Source: Paenibacillus dauci (GTDB lineage: Bacteria; Bacillota; Bacilli; Paenibacillales; Paenibacillaceae). From it: DNA of 64,000 nucleotides. Below are positions 8,484-17,700 of this stretch, one piece after another. The DNA lies in contig NZ_LAQQ01000002.1 in assembly GCF_000971985.1 (NCBI RefSeq), forward strand, positions 496,001 through 560,000. The letters run 5' to 3'. A program made the translations under genes and the position numbers. A model generated the notes under the pieces. That model made no database searches. It saw only the letters and a program-made list of their open reading frames with translations, and was not told the origin of the DNA. Position 1 is the first letter of the stretch; each line of letters opens with the position of its first letter.

Positions 8484-10754
8484 TTAACCCTGCTCACGGT
8501 ATTTGCCCGGAGTGACAGATTTGTGCTTGCGAAAAGTACGGATAAAGCTGTTTTCGTTCTGGTAACCGACCTGGGCGGCGATATCGGCTATTTTCAAATG
8601 ACTGTGTCGTAGCAGTTCACAGGCTCTGTCCAGCCGCAATCGGGTGAGATAATCATAGATCGTACTGCCGGTCTGTTCCTTGAATAGCATACTGACAGAG
8701 GACACGCTCAGCTGTACATGTTCCGCTACATCCGGCAGACCGATATTGTCGCTCAGATGTTCCAGCATGTACTGCTTGATACTCTCGACCAGCAGATGTT
8801 CCCGGGAATCACGCCGGATATCCATTTGACCAGTCAGATGCGTGATCGTCTGGGTGAGCAGCTGCTCCATATCAGCCAGATTCATCGTAGACAGCAGCTG
8901 CTGATGGTAGTTGACCATCTCTGGCGGGAGAGACAGATGCTGCTGGACAGTCAGCTCGATCAGTTGTTCCAGCGACCTGTGAATCAGCAGGCAGATCGTG
9001 GATGGAGACGATTCATGCTCCCGGGCAGCTTCACACCAGCGATGCAGCCAGACCAGTGCGGTATCTGCGTCTCCTTGCTCCACACATTGCAGCAGCTCCC
9101 GCCGCCATTGATCATCCGGCAATAGCGGTTCATTTTGTGACGTGCGGGCATTCGTATCGGAGGGATAATCCGATTCATGAATCCGCCCGTATCCATGATA
9201 CAGCCGCCAGGATAATGCAGCGTCTGCCTGCTGGTGGGAAAAGGGGGCCTCGGAGACCTGAATCATTTCTTCGCCTATTCCGGCAGACAGGGACAATCGC
9301 AAATGCTCACTGGCGATTGTCATCATGCGCTGTAGATCCTGGTGCAGTTGCATGCGTCGCTCTTCATAGTCCTGTGCCAGACGGGACTGTAGCATCCAGA
9401 TCAGTCGATCCTGTTCGCCGGTAATTCCTGTGGTTCGCCAATAGGGTTCCAGAATCTCGGCCATCATATTGTGCAGCGCATACTTTAACAGCATCCGGTC
9501 GGATTCAGAATAAGTGGCAGACCAGATATCATAGCGGTCGATAGAGATAATCACAATGACGGATGGTCCTGGCTGCCAATCCTGAAAATACTGCTTCCAT
9601 TTGCTGTTCATTTCCTGTGGACCGATACTGCGATGCAGCACATCCTGTACATATTTGATCTGCAGTTCGGGCAGGCTGCGTTCGGCGACCAGTGCCTTGC
9701 TGTGAAAGTCGCCGACCAGCTTGCCGATGACCGGTTCCAGATCATACAGGGACTGCCGGCTGTCCGGGTCTTCGGGATGCAGCAGTCGATTGATTCGTCG
9801 CAGCGGGCGAAATGCCGCATAGCTGTACGAGTACATGGCAGCGCAGCCGATCAGGATCGAGATCAGCGAGAGCAGCAGCATCATATTGCGGGCCAGCTTT
9901 ACATTTTTGAGCAGCTGTTCGGTTGGAACAAGGGAGACGAGCCGCCAGCCGGTCACATCCGAGAAAGTCTGATTCGCCATATAGCTCTGTCCATTCAGTT
10001 GTACATAGGCATATGGCTGTACACCCAGCTCATCCAGCACCTGCTGCATACCGGCTGCAGGTACCGAACGATCCAGCTTGGGATAGATCAGCCTGCCATC
10101 CAGATCATAGACATATTGGGAACTGGAGAGATGAATATAGAAATTGGAGAAAAAGCGGTCATAATCCAGATTGATCAATACAGCGCCGGTTACCTGATTA
10201 TCCGTAAGGACAGGACGGGCAAGTGACAATAGTTCGGTCTCTCCCTGTGCTGGATTGGTGCCCTGCCAGCGGCGCTCGATCAGCAGCGGCTTGTTATGTA
10301 TCTGTTCAATCCAGCCGGTCCATGTACGGTCAGGAGCCTTTTGCCAGTTGTGATAGCCGGATGTACTGGAAATTACGCTCTGATCATGGAACCGGATAAT
10401 ATCGATAGACTGAATCTCGTGCCCGGCGGATACCGTATGCAGATACTGCTGTACCCTGGAGACAAGCGCAGGATCGGCGTTGGCACCTTGCCTGATATAC
10501 TTCAGTACGTCAGGCTGAAAGGAAGCATCCACTGCCTTGTTGTCCGATTCGCGGAACGCACGATTGGTGACATCAAGATTGATCTGCAGCAGCTCGATAT
10601 TGGGCGTATTCAGCTCACTGTCCAGCTCCTGCCGATAGCGGGAGTAGGAGAACAATCCAATAGCGGTAATAAGCAGTGACAGGCAGAGAGTCAGCAGCAG
10701 AATGAGCCGTGTCTGTTTATTTTGCAGCAAGAACTTTAATCGAAGTCGCAGCAT
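8484..10754 (-). CDS. membrane sensor AraC-family regulator with Cache-type domain
   Basis: The protein has 756 residues. A first membrane segment lies at about 14-36 (LILLLTLCLSLLITAIGLF), an extracytoplasmic Cache-like region at about 40-285, and a second segment at about 290-312 (MMLLLSLISILIGCAAMYSY). A long cytoplasmic linker follows, then an AraC double helix-turn-helix at the C-terminus (LPDVAEHVQLSVSSVSMLFK, IADIAAQVGYQNENSFIRTF). Such one-protein sensor-regulators are common in Paenibacillus and control adjacent sugar transport genes. The ATG at 10754 was chosen because GGAAAGGA precedes it; an earlier in-frame GTG has no binding site. The likely target is the TctC-KdgT operon downstream. 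Confidence 0.88.
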   Translation of the reverse strand: MLRLRLKFLLQNKQTRLILLLTLCLSLLITAIGLFSYSRYRQELDSELNTPNIELLQINLDVTNRAFRESDNKAVDASFQPDVLKYIRQGANADPALVSRVQQYLHTVSAGHEIQSIDIIRFHDQSVISSTSGYHNWQKAPDRTWTGWIEQIHNKPLLIERRWQGTNPAQGETELLSLARPVLTDNQVTGAVLINLDYDRFFSNFYIHLSSSQYVYDLDGRLIYPKLDRSVPAAGMQQVLDELGVQPYAYVQLNGQSYMANQTFSDVTGWRLVSLVPTEQLLKNVKLARNMMLLLSLISILIGCAAMYSYSYAAFRPLRRINRLLHPEDPDSRQSLYDLEPVIGKLVGDFHSKALVAERSLPELQIKYVQDVLHRSIGPQEMNSKWKQYFQDWQPGPSVIVIISIDRYDIWSATYSESDRMLLKYALHNMMAEILEPYWRTTGITGEQDRLIWMLQSRLAQDYEERRMQLHQDLQRMMTIASEHLRLSLSAGIGEEMIQVSEAPFSHQQADAALSWRLYHGYGRIHESDYPSDTNARTSQNEPLLPDDQWRRELLQCVEQGDADTALVWLHRWCEAAREHESSPSTICLLIHRSLEQLIELTVQQHLSLPPEMVNYHQQLLSTMNLADMEQLLTQTITHLTGQMDIRRDSREHLLVESIKQYMLEHLSDNIGLPDVAEHVQLSVSSVSMLFKEQTGSTIYDYLTRLRLDRACELLRHSHLKIADIAAQVGYQNENSFIRTFRKHKSVTPGKYREQG

Positions 10755-11270
10755 GCTTCTGTCTTCATCCTTTCCTGAATTCACCGGTGATAGAGCGGGA
10801 TTCTGATGCTATGGTATACATCAAAATGCATTCTGTTTAAATAAGATTACGCTTACATTCTTGAAGTGGTGCTTACAATTGTATATGGATGGCAGACGGT
10901 ATTCCGTATGATTTGCTACATTCTGCCCCAATAAACAGCCAGCCGACAGCAGATTAGGATGTTGTTTGCAGGCTTAACGAAACAGATAAGCGAAATTCCA
11001 TATTATCCATCTTTTGCTATTATATAAGAAACCAATAGTATGGTCGAACAGCAGATAGTCAAAGGGCAAGCAATAGACGAATAGGCTGACTTGTCTGGCA
11101 TATACGAATCATGGCCAAGTGCATCCAATGCCTGCGAACAGATTGTATTGACGTTGTATGAGATAATAAAGGGTACAACACTATCATAGTGAGGATCGAC
11201 GACAAGACATTCGGAACCAACCTATAGATGTATGGATATCAAGCAGGCATCGCGAAAGGAAGACACCAAC
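10755..11270. other. intergenic region between divergent genes
   Basis: About 500 bases lie between the AraC gene (minus) and the helicase gene (plus). Promoters for both must lie here. No RNA gene, strong hairpin or convincing small gene was recognised. Confidence 0.4.
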
Positions 11271-13559
11271 ATGACAACAATCATCGACATTCCTGTTCGT
11301 CCGCTGGTCGAGTACGTATATCGTACAGGCAGTATCGAATCCGGCTTCCGGGTCGCCCAGTCGATGCAGGAAGGCACAAGGATTCACAAGCAGATTCAGC
11401 AAGGATACGCAGAGCATGGGGAAAAGGAAGTCCATCTCAAAACCGAGATTCCCTATCATGACCTGCTGTTCCGGATCGAGGGACGCTGTGACGGATTATG
11501 GGTGGATGAAAATGGACTTCTGACCATTGACGAGATCAAGTCCACCTCGATCTCGGCCGAAGATATCGGCGATGGCCGGGAGGTGCACTGGGCACAGGCG
11601 CAGATGTACGGCTATATGCTGGCTCAGGACCGGGAATTGGAGCAGGTACGCATCCAGCTCACCTATGTACACAAAAGCAGCGGCAAGGAGACCCGTCTGG
11701 AGCGTATACGTACACGTCAGCAGCTGGTCGACTTTACCATGGATACGATCGCACAGTATGCACCCTACGCCGAGATGCTGGCTGAGCACCGACGCAGACG
11801 CAATGCAAGCATTGAAGAGCTGGCTTTTCCCTTTTCGGGTTATCGTTCCGGGCAGCGGCAGTTTGCCGGAGCGGTCTACAAGACAATCGGCGAGCAGGTA
11901 AATCTGTTCGCCGAAGCGCCGACAGGAACAGGCAAGACGATCTCGACGCTGTTCCCAGCGATCAAGAGTATTGGCAGTGAACGCGCCGAGCGCCTCATGT
12001 ATATTACCGCCAAGACAGTTACCCGTGCCAATGCGGAGGATGCGTTGCTGCGAATGCAGACGAACGGACTGCATCTGCACGGAGTGACGATCACCGCCAA
12101 GGACAAAGTCTGCTTCTGTACGGCAGATGGAATCAAGGGACGGGAGAACTGCGCGTATACCGACGGTTATTATGACCGGATCAATGGAGCCATTCTGGAT
12201 ATGCTGACCCACGAGACGATGATGACACGGGAAATTATCGAACAGTATGCACGCAAGCATACCGTTTGTCCGTTTGAACTTTCGCTGGACGCATCCTATG
12301 CTTCGGATGCAGTTATCTGTGACTACAACTATGTATTTGACCCGAGGGTATCGCTCAAGCGTGTTACCGACGATCAGCGCAAAAGCACGGTACTGCTCGT
12401 CGATGAGGCACACAATCTGGTTGACCGCGGACGCAGTATGTTCTCGGCAGCACTCAACAAGTCGGACTTTCTCGATCTGAAAAGGGATTACCAGCATTCT
12501 GCGGAATCGCTGTCCAAGATTGCCAGTGCAGTCAATGCGTATTTTATCCGCCTGCGTAAGCAGATGGGAGAGAAGAATTTTATCCAGAGCAGGGAAGCAC
12601 CGGAAGAGATTTTCAAGCTGCTGGAAGAGTTTACGATTCGCGCCGAAGTAACACTATTGGAACAGGGGAACAGCGGCGGAGATACAGATCAGCTGCTGGA
12701 GACGTATTTCGCCGTGCAGGCTTTTCTGCGCATTGGACGAATCTACGATATGGAGAGTCATATTACGTATGCCGAGATGGATGGCAGCAATGTGCTGCTG
12801 CGGATGTTCTGTATTGATCCGTCCCTGCAGCTGCATCAGACTGCCAAAGGATACCGCTCGGTGATCCATTTCTCTGCTACCCTGTCTCCGATCGGATATT
12901 ACCGGGATATGCTGGGTGCGGATGAAGAGGATTACAATATCTCGATTCCATCCCCATTTTCACGGGAACAGCTGGAGGTTCAGATTGTTCCACTCTCGAC
13001 ACGCTATCGGGACAGGGAAAAGACCCGCGATGAGCTTGCCCGCCTGCTGGCTGATCTGGTCAACAAACGCCCGGGGAATTATCTGGCCTTTTTCCCGTCG
13101 TATCAGTATATGCAGGATGTGGTTAGCGTATTCGAGACCCTTGGTGCCGATACGGATGTGCTGATTCAGCAGTCCAATATGGCAGAAGAAGAGCGCGACC
13201 GGTTTTTGAATGCTTTTCAGAGTGATAACCAGCGGACCCTGACCGGATTCGCGGTGATGGGCGGTATTTTCAGTGAAGGGGTCGATCTGGCAGGGGACCG
13301 CCTGACCGGCGTCATTATCGTTGGTGTCGGGCTGCCGCAGCTTGGACCGGAACGCGAGATGATCCGTGAGCATTTTAGCAAGGGAGGACACAGCGGCTAC
13401 AATTATGCCTATGTGTATCCGGGAATGAATAAAGTACTACAGGCAGGAGGACGTCTGATTCGTACCGAACAGGATCGAGGGCTGCTAATGCTGGTCGATG
13501 ATCGATTCCTTCAGCGCCCGTATGTACAACTCCTGCCACCGGAATGGCGTCCGGAGTAG
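11271..13559 (+). CDS. PD-(D/E)XK nuclease-helicase fusion, XPD/DinG-like
   Basis: The protein has 762 residues. The N-terminal ~180 residues resemble a Cas4/AddB-type PD-(D/E)XK nuclease: H39, D74 in GRCDGLWVDE, the E-I-K of LTIDEIKST at 88-90 and QAQMYGY at about 109. The helicase part has Walker A (EAPTGTGKT, 215-223), four spaced cysteines of an XPD-type iron-sulfur region (VCFC.., ENCAYTDGYYDR, HTVCPFEL), a DEAH box (LLVDEAHNLVDRG) and motif VI (QAGGRLIRTEQDRG). It is likely to unwind and trim DNA in repair. The ATG at 11271 follows GAAAGGA. A four-cysteine Cas4 cluster in the nuclease part is not seen. Confidence 0.85.
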   Translation: MTTIIDIPVRPLVEYVYRTGSIESGFRVAQSMQEGTRIHKQIQQGYAEHGEKEVHLKTEIPYHDLLFRIEGRCDGLWVDENGLLTIDEIKSTSISAEDIGDGREVHWAQAQMYGYMLAQDRELEQVRIQLTYVHKSSGKETRLERIRTRQQLVDFTMDTIAQYAPYAEMLAEHRRRRNASIEELAFPFSGYRSGQRQFAGAVYKTIGEQVNLFAEAPTGTGKTISTLFPAIKSIGSERAERLMYITAKTVTRANAEDALLRMQTNGLHLHGVTITAKDKVCFCTADGIKGRENCAYTDGYYDRINGAILDMLTHETMMTREIIEQYARKHTVCPFELSLDASYASDAVICDYNYVFDPRVSLKRVTDDQRKSTVLLVDEAHNLVDRGRSMFSAALNKSDFLDLKRDYQHSAESLSKIASAVNAYFIRLRKQMGEKNFIQSREAPEEIFKLLEEFTIRAEVTLLEQGNSGGDTDQLLETYFAVQAFLRIGRIYDMESHITYAEMDGSNVLLRMFCIDPSLQLHQTAKGYRSVIHFSATLSPIGYYRDMLGADEEDYNISIPSPFSREQLEVQIVPLSTRYRDREKTRDELARLLADLVNKRPGNYLAFFPSYQYMQDVVSVFETLGADTDVLIQQSNMAEEERDRFLNAFQSDNQRTLTGFAVMGGIFSEGVDLAGDRLTGVIIVGVGLPQLGPEREMIREHFSKGGHSGYNYAYVYPGMNKVLQAGGRLIRTEQDRGLLMLVDDRFLQRPYVQLLPPEWRPE

Positions 13560-13670
13560 GTTGGGCTGGCTATGTAGCATTTTTGGCTGCCCGGTGTAGA
13601 GGAATAGGTGAAGACAGGAAGTGTGTGAGAGGATACTCACGTACAAACGGGAAAGCCGGAAGGAGAACAT

Positions 13671-14522
13671 ATGATAGCAGAGATCAATGGCATACCTCTC
13701 TGGTATACGGATGAGGGCAAAGGAATACCGATTGTACTGCTGCACGGAGGACCGGGTGCCTACGATTATATGGAGCCAGTCGCCCGCCTGCTGGATCAGA
13801 AGCCTGTACGGGTGATTCGCTACGATCAGCGTGGTAGCTGGCGCTCGGGCAAGACAGGCTCCTATGATCTGGATACATGGGTGGAAGATCTGGATCAGCT
13901 GCGAATTCACCTTGGTATTGAACGGTGGAAGGTATGCGGTCACTCCTGGGGTGCATCGTTGGGGCTTGCCTATACAGCTCGTTATCCGAGTCATGTAGAT
14001 GCTTTGATTTATATGTCTGGTACCGGACTGGATGCGGCATGGCAGGAGCCGTATCGCCATAACCGCCTGGCTGCGATGAATGAGCAGGATCGGCAAGAAT
14101 ATCTGCTTCTTCGCTCCAAGCGTGATACATTAACCGGAGACGCCTGGCAGCAGACCGCCGATCGTATGCGCGAACTGAGTGTAAGGACCGATCTGGTTCG
14201 GCAGGATCAATATGACCGGCTGCCCCGGGTAGATGGGCAGTATGTGAATAATATGGTAAATGACCAGCTGGCAGCGAGCACAGCTATGTACTTTGCTTCC
14301 GATGACTGGCGTGAGGCATTTTTGCGTCTCAACGTTAGCGTGCTGTGTATTCATGGAGACCGCGATCCGCGCCCCGGTTCTTTTATAAAAGAATTCGCGA
14401 ATCAGATGCAAAAGGGGACGTTTATATCCATACCGGAATGTGGACATTATCCCTGGCTGGATCAACCAGATGAACTGGGCCGTCAGCTGCAGCAATTTTT
14501 GCTTTCTAATGAAGAGAGATAG
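13671..14522 (+). CDS. alpha/beta hydrolase, proline iminopeptidase-like
   Basis: A protein of 283 residues with an alpha/beta hydrolase fold. The oxyanion motif HGGPG is at 25-29, YDQRGS at 51-56, nucleophile S92 in GHSWGAS, the acid probably D230 or D232 in HGDRDPRP, and H259 in CGHYPW. The HGGPG and DQRGS motifs are typical of the prolyl iminopeptidase (S33) group, which removes N-terminal proline from peptides. The protein is cytoplasmic (no signal). The ATG follows AAGGAG. The substrate cannot be fixed from sequence; other small-molecule hydrolases share these motifs. Confidence 0.85.
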   Translation: MIAEINGIPLWYTDEGKGIPIVLLHGGPGAYDYMEPVARLLDQKPVRVIRYDQRGSWRSGKTGSYDLDTWVEDLDQLRIHLGIERWKVCGHSWGASLGLAYTARYPSHVDALIYMSGTGLDAAWQEPYRHNRLAAMNEQDRQEYLLLRSKRDTLTGDAWQQTADRMRELSVRTDLVRQDQYDRLPRVDGQYVNNMVNDQLAASTAMYFASDDWREAFLRLNVSVLCIHGDRDPRPGSFIKEFANQMQKGTFISIPECGHYPWLDQPDELGRQLQQFLLSNEER

Positions 14523-14538
14523 GAGATCCGTATAATTT

Positions 14539-14604
14539 GATGCTGATGCTGATGCTGATGCTGATGCTGATGCTGATGCTGATGCTGATGCTGATGCTGA
14601 TGCT
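14539..14604. repeat. perfect hexanucleotide tandem repeat, 11 copies of GATGCT
   Basis: Sixty-six bases consist of eleven exact copies of GATGCT, starting 17 bases after the hydrolase stop codon. It lies outside any confident gene. A frame through it would encode alternating Met-Leu and run on through the terminator at 14688. Such arrays are prone to slippage, so copy number may vary between isolates. Confidence 0.95.
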
Positions 14605-14687
14605 TGGTATTTGGTGTTCCACGCTTTATGCTTTGTACGATTCGATCATTGCAGCTTCTATACTGTATCTTTTAAAAATGCATATGC

Positions 14688-14737
14688 AAAAAACCTCCTT
14701 TACCGTACATGTATTCATGTGGGTAAAGGAGGTTTTT
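14688..14737. terminator. bidirectional terminator between convergent genes
   Basis: A 15-base-pair perfect stem (14690-14704 with 14722-14736, core AACCTCCTTTACC) with a 17-base loop is flanked by A and T runs. It lies between the convergent hydrolase (plus) and SLH protein (minus) genes. Confidence 0.92.
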
Positions 14738-14771
14738 GTCTTTCTATATTCTATTGCTTACAGGAAAAGTA

Positions 14772-17360
14772 TTAATGAGAAGCTTTGTTGATTGCATCGT
14801 AGGCCCAGTGCTTGGTCGATACATCTTTCCATGAAGTGGCTGTAGTCGCCGTATCCGCAGGGATATCCTGCAGATGATTCAGTACAGTAACGACTTCGGC
14901 ACGGGTCACCGGTTTGTCCGGATAGAACTTGCCATCCGGATAGCCCTGCATCCAGCCGGCGTTCAGTACCTGCTGAATATAGGCAGCAGCCCAGGTGTCA
15001 TTCAGATCGGATGCCTGTGCGGAAGCAGTGTTGTCCACTGTAGTATCCAACTCTTTCCAGCGTGCGATCAGGGAAGCCAGTTCGGCACGGGTCATTGCTT
15101 TGCCCGGTTGGAAGCTGCCATCTGGATAGCCTTTCATCCAGCCGTAGGACTGAATCAGCTGAATACCACCGGAAGCCCAGTACGTGGATGGTACATCTTT
15201 GAACGAAGTGCTTGCTGCACCTTCGGATTCGCTGCCATTCAGCAGACGTTCCAGCATAACCGACAGCTCGGCACGGGTCACCTGTTGATCCGGACGGAAT
15301 GTTCCATCCTGGTAACCCTGCACATATCCACTGGTGGATACGGTTTTCTTGACGGTACTATCAGACTTGGTACTGTTACTGCGCTTGGTGTCTGTAGCAG
15401 GAGCTTTCTCGACAGAAGAAGCAGATGGAATCACATCATCCAGACGGGAAGCTCCACCACCGCTGCCGCCATCAGCAAATACCGGAGTCGGTGCACCCGG
15501 ATCTGCCGGCACCACAGGTACGAATGGGAAAGTAATCGTCACTGGTGGTCCTGGAGCGATATAGGTGTCAGACGTTGGTGTAGACGCAGGCACAGGAAGT
15601 ACAGGTGTTGCTCCGATTGGAGCAGTCGTCACCGGTGCCGGGAATTCGGATTCCGGCGCAGATGATACAGGTGCAGGAACAATAGCTGGCCCGGATGGCT
15701 CAGACGATGTTGGTGTCTCTGCGGCAGGCAGTTCTTCCGGCTTTGCTGCCGGAGCTTCGGCTGCAACGTTAACCTGCAGCGTATACGTTTTGTATTTGCC
15801 GTTTGGCGCAGTTACCCGGAACTCCAGCGTAGACAGATTGCTACTCAGCGGCTCGGAATATTTCAGCAGCTGTGTACCGTATACCTGATCGGTTACAGAG
15901 ACGCCGTTTACAGATAGAGTTGTATCCGGATCATACACACTGGCAAATACAGTCACATGATCCGCACCTGCGTTCATATTAACTTCATAGGAAGTTACAT
16001 CACGCTGGAACGAAGGAGCAAGTGACCCATTTTCAAGCGAAAGGGAAGTTAGCTCGGTTTTGCGGTCAGGTGCCTGGGCATGAACCGTAAATACTTTCTC
16101 CAGCATGCCGCCTTTTGGTCCGGTAGCGCGTACCCGGATCGAGTAGCTATTCACACCAGGTGTAAGGGGTGCAGCGGTCTCCAGACGGTTATTGCGAATC
16201 GCAAAATAGCGGTTGTCTTTGTCATTCTCGCCGTTAACGAGTGTGTAGATCATCGGTGCATACGTATCCTCTGTGACAGCGGAGAATTGACCAACTGCTG
16301 TTCCCGGCTGTGCATCCCAGGTCAGTGTGTCACCGGCAAGCGTCACATCGGTAGGCGCATCATTCATGGCTGTTGTATAATCCGCATGGATGGCAGCCAG
16401 TGCACCATTCATATCCGGATCGACACTGCTGTAAAAGACCAGTTCAGTTGTCTCGCCCGGCTTCAGATTACCGGCATCAAACGCCAGTGTCAGCCAGTCA
16501 TCGGAAGCCTGTGCAGCAATATGCGTACCACCGCCTGAGCGGAATGCCGGTTCGCTGTAAGGGTCGCGGCTGAAGCCGACAGAAGCCTGGGCGCGCGGGT
16601 CGCTGGCTACATACATAAATACATTGTCACTCTTGTTGCCAATGGCTGCGACAATCGCATCGGGATCTTGTGGTGGGTTGGAAGGTACCCAGTTGATGGT
16701 GCTGTTATCGCCGTTCAGATCAGCATCCATATCAGGGTCGAGGAAGCGCATATAGTGAACATCGTAGACGGAGGCGGTTACGCTGGTGTTAGTGAGATGA
16801 ATAGTCGTTTTGTAAAAGGGGTCTCCTGGTTTGAACGAAATCGTCTGTTCTACTCCGATCGCTTTATCCAGTGTGGTACCGGATGTTTTGGCGGCAAGCT
16901 GTTCTTCGGTAGAGATATCTTCCGTAGTGCCTGGTACTTCGTTACTGCCGTTTTGTTCTTCCGTGGTAAATGTCTTTGTGCTGGTTTTTGGTCCCGAACG
17001 GTAACCGACCGTGAATCCTTCGGATGGACTGCCTGGCAGCACATAATCGCCACTGGTCATATCCTTGCCTGTATCGTAACCGTCGCTGTCGGTATTCAGT
17101 CCAATGCTCTTGCGAAGCGTCCCTGGATGGAATCCGGCAGGACTACTGGTAGATGTACCCAGCGTACCGCTTCCCGAGATGCCCAGTTCAATATACGAAC
17201 CGCCCAGATAAGTGTCTCTACCTACCTGTTCATGCCGGCCTAGTGCATCGGCGTGAACATTTATAGGAAGAGAGGGCAGCAGCAGCAAGACAGCCAGCCA
17301 GCCGCAGACGCGCGGTTTGAGGGATACGTGATGATGCGAACGCAGCCTGCTTCTTCTCAT
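14772..17360 (-). CDS. SLH-domain surface protein with cadherin-like beta domain
   Basis: The protein has 862 residues. A twin-arginine-rich N-terminus and hydrophobic core (CGWLAVLLLLPSLPINVHA) form a signal peptide. The N-terminal ~330 residues are unrecognised, followed by a dystroglycan/cadherin-like segment, a cadherin-like beta-sandwich (LTSLSLENGSLAPSFQRDVT) and a long Pro/Ala/Ser/Thr-rich spacer. Three SLH modules fill roughly the last 190 residues (GYVQGYQDGTFRPDQQVTRAE, GWMKGYPDGSFQPGKAMTRAE, GWMQGYPDGKFYPDKPVTRAE). SLH domains anchor proteins to pyruvylated secondary wall polymer. The ATG at 17360 has AAGGAGG ten bases upstream. Ligand or enzyme activity is unknown. Confidence 0.9.
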   Translation of the reverse strand: MRRSRLRSHHHVSLKPRVCGWLAVLLLLPSLPINVHADALGRHEQVGRDTYLGGSYIELGISGSGTLGTSTSSPAGFHPGTLRKSIGLNTDSDGYDTGKDMTSGDYVLPGSPSEGFTVGYRSGPKTSTKTFTTEEQNGSNEVPGTTEDISTEEQLAAKTSGTTLDKAIGVEQTISFKPGDPFYKTTIHLTNTSVTASVYDVHYMRFLDPDMDADLNGDNSTINWVPSNPPQDPDAIVAAIGNKSDNVFMYVASDPRAQASVGFSRDPYSEPAFRSGGGTHIAAQASDDWLTLAFDAGNLKPGETTELVFYSSVDPDMNGALAAIHADYTTAMNDAPTDVTLAGDTLTWDAQPGTAVGQFSAVTEDTYAPMIYTLVNGENDKDNRYFAIRNNRLETAAPLTPGVNSYSIRVRATGPKGGMLEKVFTVHAQAPDRKTELTSLSLENGSLAPSFQRDVTSYEVNMNAGADHVTVFASVYDPDTTLSVNGVSVTDQVYGTQLLKYSEPLSSNLSTLEFRVTAPNGKYKTYTLQVNVAAEAPAAKPEELPAAETPTSSEPSGPAIVPAPVSSAPESEFPAPVTTAPIGATPVLPVPASTPTSDTYIAPGPPVTITFPFVPVVPADPGAPTPVFADGGSGGGASRLDDVIPSASSVEKAPATDTKRSNSTKSDSTVKKTVSTSGYVQGYQDGTFRPDQQVTRAELSVMLERLLNGSESEGAASTSFKDVPSTYWASGGIQLIQSYGWMKGYPDGSFQPGKAMTRAELASLIARWKELDTTVDNTASAQASDLNDTWAAAYIQQVLNAGWMQGYPDGKFYPDKPVTRAEVVTVLNHLQDIPADTATTATSWKDVSTKHWAYDAINKASH

Positions 17361-17610
17361 ATTCAATTAACCTCCTTCGTATCATAAGAGTTGCATAAAT
17401 CTGCAAGTGCTCTATTACTGTTTATCGTAAAATATCTGTTATTTTTAACATTTATCTGGCAAAAAAATGAGATTAATCAAAATTAGCAGGGCTTAGTTCC
17501 ATTATATGGTAATAATATGGTTTGACTGTAAATATTTTGGTAGCAAATATTCTTAAATTGTAAGAATAAGCTTAAAATGTGGTGAAGTAATGGTATTATA
17601 TAACTAATGA

Positions 17611-17638
17611 TTGACAAGGATTTAATGAGAGTTATAAA
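17611..17638 (+). promoter_or_regulatory. sigma-A-type promoter of the MarR-ABC operon
   Basis: TTGACA (17611-17616) and TATAAA (17633-17638) are separated by 16 bases. The MarR-type palindrome starts at the next base, covering the expected transcription start. Confidence 0.75.
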
Positions 17639-17653
17639 ATTAGGTAACCTAAT
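17639..17653. promoter_or_regulatory. MarR-type operator palindrome
   Basis: ATTAGGTAACCTAAT is a 15-base dyad, perfect except for the central base. It abuts the -10 element of the promoter and lies about 50 bases before the MarR gene. The position implies repression by blocking initiation, probably autoregulation. Binding is inference. Confidence 0.7.
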
Positions 17654-17700
17654 AAATAGCTTAACTAAATAATAGTATATAGATCTCGGGGTGAATGACT

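Larger units (their letters stand above)
17361..17700. other. divergent promoter region, SLH protein and MarR-ABC operon
   Basis: An AT-rich stretch. The right side carries the promoter and MarR-type operator at 17611-17653. The left side must hold the SLH gene promoter, which could not be assigned. No gene is seen. Confidence 0.5.

Noticed and set aside
14537-14791. Open frame encoding a Met-Leu repeat followed by a hydrophobic tail
   Set aside because: It is created by the GATGCT array, has its AGGAG too far upstream, and runs through a strong terminator. No family resemblance.
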